Assembly (NCBI GenBank): GCA_947372535.1
Contig: CANBUA010000161.1
Span: 1 to 10,758 of the forward strand
Direction of reading: 5' to 3'
Origin: Burkholderiales bacterium
GTDB taxonomy: Bacteria; Pseudomonadota; Gammaproteobacteria; Burkholderiales; Burkholderiaceae
Length of the DNA: 10,758 nt
Shown: positions 6,609-10,758 of the stretch, piece after piece
Numbering within the stretch: position 1 is the stretch's first letter
Layout: the number at the start of each line of letters is the position of its first letter
Program-made: the position numbers and the translations under genes
Notes under the pieces: model-generated
Databases searched by the model: none
The model's input: only the letters and a program-made list of their open reading frames with translations
What the model was told of the DNA's origin: nothing

Positions 6609-7166
6609 TCAGCCCCTCAAACGGCTGTGTGCCGGCACACAGGCCAGCAAAAACTCCATCTGGTCGGCCAGGATGCGCCGCCCGCGCAGGATCATGTCTT
6701 CGTGCAGGCTGGGCACATAGGGCAGGTAGGACATCGACCAGCCCAGCTCGCGCAGTGTCCAGTTGCCCTTGCGGCCATTGCAGCTGCGGCAGGCGGTGAT
6801 GCAGTTCATCCAGGTGTCGTGGCCACCGCGCGAGGTGGGGTTGATGTGCTCGCGGGTGAGGTCATCGAGGCCGAAGCGGTGGCCGCAGTAGGCGCACACC
6901 TGGCGGTCGCGGATGAAGAGTTTGGTGTTGGTGAGCGCGGGCTCCTGGCGCCAGGCCCTGCTGGGGATCGAACCCCGCACTGCGATGATGGGGTGGAGTT
7001 CCAGCAGCGATTGCAGGCCCGTCAGGCGTTGCATGCCCCCCCGGAGAACCATGCAGGGGTCCCCGACGGTCCAAGCCACCTCGTCACTCGCATACAGGAC
7101 CGCCGCTTCCTTGGCCGATAGCCAAGCCTGCGGACGGCCTGACACATCAAGCTGAAGCACGTCCAT
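6609..7166 (-). CDS. Stand-alone HNH endonuclease
   Basis: This 185-aa protein has a zinc-supported HNH nuclease domain in its middle: CAYC (C91, C94), then LTREHINPTSRGG with the catalytic H107, WMNCITACRSCNGRKG with N121, C126, C129, N130 and K133. Two CxxC pairs would hold a structural zinc ion, and the H...N...N/H set would bind the catalytic metal. The N-terminal ~80 residues (starting MDVLQLDVSGRPQAWLSAKE) are a conserved-looking extension rather than a known DNA-binding domain. HNH proteins of this size occur as orphan genes in many Burkholderiales; no methylase, intron, intein or phage gene lies beside it here. The start is supported by GGAGGG just upstream and by a 17-bp-spaced promoter. 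The gene converges on the oxygenase gene, with 6 bp between the stop codons. The biological role is unknown. Confidence 0.85.
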   Translation of the reverse strand: MDVLQLDVSGRPQAWLSAKEAAVLYASDEVAWTVGDPCMVLRGGMQRLTGLQSLLELHPIIAVRGSIPSRAWRQEPALTNTKLFIRDRQVCAYCGHRFGLDDLTREHINPTSRGGHDTWMNCITACRSCNGRKGNWTLRELGWSMSYLPYVPSLHEDMILRGRRILADQMEFLLACVPAHSRLRG

Positions 7167-7169
7167 GCA

Positions 7170-7175
7170 CCCTCC
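7170..7175 (-). promoter_or_regulatory. Ribosome binding site of the HNH gene
   Basis: The minus strand reads GGAGGG, ending 3 nt before the ATG (GGAG with a 5-nt spacing). It is a strong Shine-Dalgarno and fixes the start at 7166. Confidence 0.65.
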
Positions 7176-7192
7176 ATACAGAAGATCGCTAC

Positions 7193-7221
7193 AGGATAGC
7201 CCCCAAGTGTGACTTCCTCAA
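7193..7221 (-). promoter_or_regulatory. Sigma-70-type promoter of the HNH gene
   Basis: On the minus strand TTGAGG (7221-7216) and TATCCT (7198-7193) are separated by exactly 17 bp. Each hexamer matches 4 of 6 consensus bases. Transcription would start near 7186, giving a leader of about 20 nt that contains the GGAGGG ribosome binding site. Confidence 0.5.
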
Positions 7222-7348
7222 GCACTCGGGATAAGGGGGTTTGCTGCGGCGCAACAAAATCACCGCCCCCGTGCGAACCCGCATCACGGTGCAAATGCCA
7301 CAAAAAAAAGTTCTCCAGCCAGTACACAGGCGGCCGCATTTTCTGCAA

Positions 7349-7372
7349 AATAGCACGACCGTTCGTTTTATT
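7349..7372. promoter_or_regulatory. 24-bp imperfect palindrome, candidate TetR operator
   Basis: The half-sites AATAGCACGACC and GTTCGTTTTATT are reverse complements at 9 of 12 positions (AATA..ACGA.C / G.TCGT..TATT). The palindrome is directly upstream of the GTG start of the TetR gene, separated by 13 bp, in a short AT-rich stretch that probably contains the promoter. Size, symmetry and place fit an autoregulatory site of a TetR dimer that represses its own operon. I see no second copy in front of the acyl-CoA dehydrogenase gene. Confidence 0.6.
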
Positions 7373-7385
7373 CCGAGCCCAGCCT

Positions 7386-8120
7386 GTGACCGAAGCGCCC
7401 CTTAACGACCCCCGTTCCGCCGCCCCCGAGTCGGCGCGCGAGCGTGGTCGTGGTGCGCACAAAGGCCAGCAGACCCGCGCCGCCATCCTGGATGCGGCCC
7501 TGGCCCTGGCCTCGCAGATGGGCATCGAAGGCTTGTCCATCGGCGCGCTGGCCGAAGTCACCGGCATGAGCAAGTCGGGCGTGTTCGCCCACTTCGGCTC
7601 GCGCGAAGAGCTGCAGATCTCGGTGATCCGCGAATACCACGAGCGCTTCGAAGAAGAAGTTTTCCGCACCGCCATCCAGCAAGCGAGGGGCCTGCCGCGT
7701 CTGCGCGCCCTGTTCGACAACTGGATCGGCAAGGTGGCCACTGAAATCGATTCGGGCTGCATCTACATCAGTGGTGCGGTCGAGTTCGATGACCGGCCCG
7801 GTCCGGTTCGGGATGCCCTCGCCAGCATGGTCCTGCTGTGGCACGGCGCGCTCGATCGCGCCATCCGCATGGCGGTCGAGCTGGGCCACCTGCGTCCCGA
7901 TACCGACCCGATGCAAATGCTGTTCGAGATCCACGGCCTGATCCTTTCGCTGCACCATGACGCGCGCTTCCTGCGCTCGGCGGGTGCCGTGGACCGGGCC
8001 CGCACGGCCTTCGAGCGCGTCATCCAGTACTACGCACTGGCCGACGCACCCAAGGCCGGGCAAGCCGCTGCACCTTCGGGTGTAGCTCAAGCCAGCGGGG
8101 CCCGCCCCGTTCATTCCTGA
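7386..8120 (+). CDS. TetR-family regulator of a fatty-acid degradation operon
   Basis: This is a 244-aa one-component regulator. The TetR_N helix-turn-helix domain is clear: TRAAILDAALALASQMGIEG, then LSIGALAEVTGMSKSGVFAH followed by FGSREEL. The C-terminal two thirds are the helical ligand-binding and dimer part, ending in an Ala/Gly/Pro-rich tail. I chose the GTG at 7386 (VTEAPLNDP) because the same frame upstream runs through the palindromic operator and a Cys/Lys/Pro-rich non-coding-like stretch, and the next ATG falls inside the DNA-binding domain. No strong ribosome binding site is visible. Beta-oxidation genes start 69 bp downstream on the same strand, so it probably represses them and itself until an acyl-CoA binds, like the FadR/PsrA/FadP-type TetR regulators. 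The TetR class is sure; the effector molecule is inferred. Confidence 0.88.
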   Translation: MTEAPLNDPRSAAPESARERGRGAHKGQQTRAAILDAALALASQMGIEGLSIGALAEVTGMSKSGVFAHFGSREELQISVIREYHERFEEEVFRTAIQQARGLPRLRALFDNWIGKVATEIDSGCIYISGAVEFDDRPGPVRDALASMVLLWHGALDRAIRMAVELGHLRPDTDPMQMLFEIHGLILSLHHDARFLRSAGAVDRARTAFERVIQYYALADAPKAGQAAAPSGVAQASGARPVHS

Positions 8121-8189
8121 CCCTCCCCGAACCCACCGGATCCAGGTCGTTTCCAACCCTTTTGCCTTTCTTCTCCGAGGAGCTTCACG

Positions 8190-9980
8190 ATGCCGACTTA
8201 CAACCCACCGCTGCGCGACATGCAATTCGTGATCCACGAGCTGCTCGGCGCCGTTGACGAACTCAAGAACATCCCGGCTTACGCCGACCTGGACGTCGAC
8301 ACTGTCAACGCCGTGCTGGAAGAAGGCGGCAAGTTCGCCTCCAAGGTGCTGGCCCCGCTGAACCTGGTGGGCGACACCCAGGGTTGCGTGCTGGACAAGA
8401 CCACGCACGAAGTGAAGACCCCTGATGGCTTCAAGGACGCCTACAAGCAGTTCATCGAAAACGGCTGGTCCGCACTGTCTGCTGACCCCGAGTGGGGCGG
8501 CCAAGGCATGCCCCAGCTGGTCAACCAGGCCATCTACGAGATGCTGAACTCGGCCAACCAGGCCTGGACGATGTACCCCGGCCTGAGCCACGGCGCCCAT
8601 GCTGCCCTGGAAGCCCACGGCACCGATGAGCAGAAGAAGACCTACCTGCCCAAGCTGACCAGCGGCGAGTGGACCGGTACCATGTGCCTGACCGAACCGC
8701 ATTGCGGCACCGACCTGGGCCTGCTGCGCACCAAGGCTGTCCCGCAAGCCGACGGCACCTACAAGATCACCGGCGCCAAGATCTTCATCTCGGCCGGCGA
8801 ACACGACATGGCCGAGAACATCGTCCACCTGGTGCTGGCCCGCCTGCCTGATGCGCCTGAAGGCTCGAAGGGCATCTCTCTGTTTGCTGTGCCCAAGTTC
8901 AACGTGAACGCCGACGGTTCGCTGGGTTCGCGCAATGGCATCTTCTGCGCCGGCCTGGAACACAAGATGGGCATCCACGGCAACGCCACCGCCCAGATGG
9001 TGCTGGAAGACGCCGTCGGCACCTTGGTGGGCAAGCCCCACCGCGGTCTGCCCGCCATGTTCGTGATGATGAACGGCGCCCGCCTGGGCGTGGGCAACCA
9101 GTCGCTGGGCCTGACCCAAGTGGCCTACGAAAACGCCGTGGTTTACGCCAAGGACCGCGTGCAGATGCGCTCGCTGTCGGGCCCGAAGCGCCCTGACCTG
9201 GCTGCCGACCCCATCATCGTGCACCCCGATGTGCGCAAGATGCTGCTGACCGCCCGTGCCTACGCCGAAGGCGCCCGCGCCCTGGTGTACTACGTGGCCG
9301 TGGAGCTGGACAAGTCGCACAACCATCCGGACGAAGCCGTCCGCAAGGAATCGGATGACATCGTTGCCCTGCTGACCCCGATCGTCAAGGCTTTCATCAC
9401 CGACAACGCCCTGATCTCGACGGTGCATTGCCAGCAGGTGTTCGGCGGCCACGGCTACATCCACGAATGGGGCATGGAGCAGTTCGTGCGCGACTCGCGC
9501 ATCAACATGATCTACGAAGGCACGAACACCGTGCAGTCGCTGGACCTGCTGGGCCGCAAGGTGCTGGGTGATGGCGGCGCCAAGCTGACCAAGTTCGGCA
9601 AGCAAGTCGGTCGCTTCGTCAAGGCCAACATCGACAACGAAGCCATGCAGGAGTTCACCAAGCCCCTGGCCTCCCTGGGCGAGAAGGTGCAAGCCTTCAC
9701 CATGGAAATCGGCATGAAGGGCATGGGCAACCCCGACGAAGTCGGTGCTGCATCCGTCGATTACCTGCGTGTCGTGGGCCACCTGGTCTACGCCTTCATG
9801 TTCGCCCAGAGCGCCAAGATCGCTCTGGAAAAGCAAGGTTCCGGCGACCCGTTCTACAAGGCCAAGCTGGCCACCGCACGCTTCTACTTCGCCAAGCTGC
9901 TGCCAGAAGTTGAAACCGCCATGATCACCGCCAAGGCCGGTCTGGCTCCCCTGATGGAAATGGACGAAGCCCTGTTCTAA
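8190..9980 (+). CDS. fadE: Acyl-CoA dehydrogenase, FadE-type (596 aa)
   Basis: This FAD enzyme performs the first step of beta-oxidation, acyl-CoA to trans-2-enoyl-CoA. At 596 aa it belongs to the long form, with an extra N-terminal segment (MPTYNPPLRDMQFVIHELL) and an extra C-terminal helical domain (~475-596). Core marks: EWGGQGMPQLV (101-111); the FAD/substrate signature GTMCLTEPHCGTDLG (163-177); KITGAKIFIS (192-201); QVFGGHGYIHEWGMEQFVRD (416-435); and INMIYEGTN with E443 in the position of the catalytic base. All expected blocks are present and intact. The ribosome binding site GAGGAG (8177-8182) is 7 nt before the ATG. Codon choice is strongly C/G-ending, as for a highly expressed housekeeping gene. 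It lies behind the TetR gene and before the hydroxyacyl-CoA dehydrogenase gene, in one likely operon. Chain-length preference is not readable. Confidence 0.93.
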   Translation: MPTYNPPLRDMQFVIHELLGAVDELKNIPAYADLDVDTVNAVLEEGGKFASKVLAPLNLVGDTQGCVLDKTTHEVKTPDGFKDAYKQFIENGWSALSADPEWGGQGMPQLVNQAIYEMLNSANQAWTMYPGLSHGAHAALEAHGTDEQKKTYLPKLTSGEWTGTMCLTEPHCGTDLGLLRTKAVPQADGTYKITGAKIFISAGEHDMAENIVHLVLARLPDAPEGSKGISLFAVPKFNVNADGSLGSRNGIFCAGLEHKMGIHGNATAQMVLEDAVGTLVGKPHRGLPAMFVMMNGARLGVGNQSLGLTQVAYENAVVYAKDRVQMRSLSGPKRPDLAADPIIVHPDVRKMLLTARAYAEGARALVYYVAVELDKSHNHPDEAVRKESDDIVALLTPIVKAFITDNALISTVHCQQVFGGHGYIHEWGMEQFVRDSRINMIYEGTNTVQSLDLLGRKVLGDGGAKLTKFGKQVGRFVKANIDNEAMQEFTKPLASLGEKVQAFTMEIGMKGMGNPDEVGAASVDYLRVVGHLVYAFMFAQSAKIALEKQGSGDPFYKAKLATARFYFAKLLPEVETAMITAKAGLAPLMEMDEALF

Positions 9981-9997
9981 TCAACAGGCCGTCTCGG

Positions 9998-10031
9998 GGC
10001 GGCCCTGTTTGGCAACAGCCACAGGGCCGCC
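9998..10031 (+). repeat. Long G+C-rich intercistronic hairpin
   Basis: GGCGGCCCTGT (9998-10008) and ACAGGGCCGCC (10021-10031) are perfect 11-bp complements. The loop can pair again as GGC-AACA-GCC. No T tract follows, so an intrinsic terminator is unlikely. The hairpin lies between the acyl-CoA dehydrogenase stop and the next gene's ribosome binding site. A role in 3'-end protection of upstream mRNA or in partial attenuation is inference. Confidence 0.6.
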
Positions 10032-10075
10032 TTGTCCACCGTCTCCATATCCACAGAGTTCCGTTAGGAGAGAAC

Positions 10076-10758
10076 ATGAGTCGATTCAATGTGCGCAAGG
10101 TGGCCGTGCTCGGCGCCGGCGTGATGGGCGCCCAGATTGCCGCCCACCTGGTGAACTGCAAAGTGCCGGTCGTGCTGTTTGACCTGCCCGCCAAAGAAGG
10201 CCCGAAGAACGGCATCGTCACCAAGGCCGTCGAAGGCCTGAAGAAGCTGAAGCCGGCCCCGCTGGGCGTGCCCGAAGACGCGGCCCTGATCCAGCAAGCC
10301 AACTACGAAGAGCACCTGGAAGTGCTGCGCGGCTGCGACCTCATCATCGAGGCCATCGCCGAGCGCATGGACTGGAAGGAAGACCTCTACAAGAAGATCG
10401 CCCCCTTCGTGAACGACAAGGCCATCCTGGCCACGAACACGTCTGGCCTGTCGATCACCAAGATGTCGCAAGTGCTGCCCGAGCAGCTGCGTTCGCGCTT
10501 CCTGGGCATCCACTTCTTCAACCCGCCCCGGTACATGTACCTGGTCGAGCTGATCCCCACCCCGACCACCGACCCGCTGATCATCGACCAGCTGGAAAGC
10601 TTCGTCACGACGGCCGTGGGCAAGGGCATCCTGCGCACCAAGGACACCCCCAACTTCATCGCGAACCGCGTGGGCATTGCCGGCGCGCTGTTCACCCTGA
10701 TCGAAACCGAGAAGTCGGGCCTGACCTACGACGTGGTCGACGACCTGACCGGCAAGCG
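10076..10758 (+). CDS. FadN-like 3-hydroxyacyl-CoA dehydrogenase (N-terminal part; 3' partial)
   Basis: The first 227 residues are visible; the gene runs off the window. The protein oxidises L-3-hydroxyacyl-CoA with NAD+ in beta-oxidation. The N-terminal Rossmann fold starts at once (KVAVLGAGVMGAQIAAHLV, GxGxxG at 13-18). Further marks are CDLIIEAIAERMDWKEDLY (87-105), ATNTSGLSI (119-127), and FLGIHFFNPPRYMYLVELIP (142-161) with the catalytic pair H146 and E158. KDTPNFIANRVG (189-200) leads into the C-terminal dehydrogenase domain. A dehydrogenase domain at the very N-terminus, together with the NPPRYMYLVE variant, suggests the ~800-aa FadN-type protein with an enoyl-CoA hydratase domain at the C-terminus rather than FadB, which has the hydratase first. 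That part is not visible. AGGAGA (10066-10071) is the ribosome binding site. It is likely co-transcribed with the dehydrogenase upstream. Confidence 0.9.
   Translation, partial: MSRFNVRKVAVLGAGVMGAQIAAHLVNCKVPVVLFDLPAKEGPKNGIVTKAVEGLKKLKPAPLGVPEDAALIQQANYEEHLEVLRGCDLIIEAIAERMDWKEDLYKKIAPFVNDKAILATNTSGLSITKMSQVLPEQLRSRFLGIHFFNPPRYMYLVELIPTPTTDPLIIDQLESFVTTAVGKGILRTKDTPNFIANRVGIAGALFTLIETEKSGLTYDVVDDLTGK

Noticed and set aside
7301..7309. A-rich run in the HNH/TetR intergenic region considered as part of a terminator
   Set aside because: No stable stem adjoins it in the orientation needed; it more likely just adds to the AT-rich upstream region.
7209..7385. Longer N-terminus for the TetR regulator from ATG 7209
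   Set aside because: It would translate through the palindromic operator and the HNH promoter region and add a Cys/Lys/Pro-rich stretch unlike TetR proteins.
7368..9836. An 822-codon open frame on the minus strand, antisense to the TetR and acyl-CoA dehydrogenase genes
   Set aside because: Open only because the sense genes have very G+C-rich third positions. The translation is His/Val/Gln/Gly-rich with no family motif, while the sense strand carries complete well-known domains.

Overview
The window looks like a chromosomal segment of a Burkholderiales betaproteobacterium (Comamonadaceae/Leptothrix/Aquabacterium-like). The reasons are high G+C with strong G/C third-position preference in the right half, a T6SS VgrG island of a type common in that order, and a TetR - acyl-CoA dehydrogenase - 3-hydroxyacyl-CoA dehydrogenase fatty-acid operon typical of betaproteobacteria. 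The genus cannot be fixed from sequence reading alone.

Left part (1-3850), T6SS accessory module. The window opens in the C-terminal end of a VgrG spike protein with a Gly-rich hinge and a transthyretin-like cargo-binding tail. It is followed 28 bp later by a 748-aa protein of unknown fold, the likely VgrG-delivered effector. An overlapping 81-aa gene (ATGA junction) encodes a single-span membrane protein with a Ser/Asp-rich tail. Facing them is a gene for an exported formylglycine-generating-enzyme-fold protein that lacks the catalytic cysteine pair. Either of the last two could be the immunity or accessory factor. This is the least understood part of the window.

Middle part (3851-7166). 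A 445-bp stretch without a convincing gene holds a perfect 7-bp hairpin and a weak extended -10 promoter. It leads to a likely two-gene operon: a membrane acyltransferase-3 (O-acyltransferase) and a JmjC/cupin-8 Fe(II)/2-oxoglutarate oxygenase with an intact metal triad. A stand-alone HNH endonuclease converges on the oxygenase, with only 6 bp between the stop codons. Its own promoter and ribosome binding site are readable.

Right part (7167-10758), fatty-acid beta-oxidation operon. A TetR regulator with a GTG start lies directly behind a 24-bp imperfect palindrome (9 of 12 pairs), a good candidate autoregulatory operator. It is followed by a FadE-type acyl-CoA dehydrogenase (596 aa) and the first 227 residues of a FadN-like 3-hydroxyacyl-CoA dehydrogenase. 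A long G+C-rich hairpin without a T tract sits between the last two and may set their relative expression or mRNA stability. The regulator presumably senses acyl-CoA and controls dehydrogenation (FadE), then hydration and oxidation (FadN-like).
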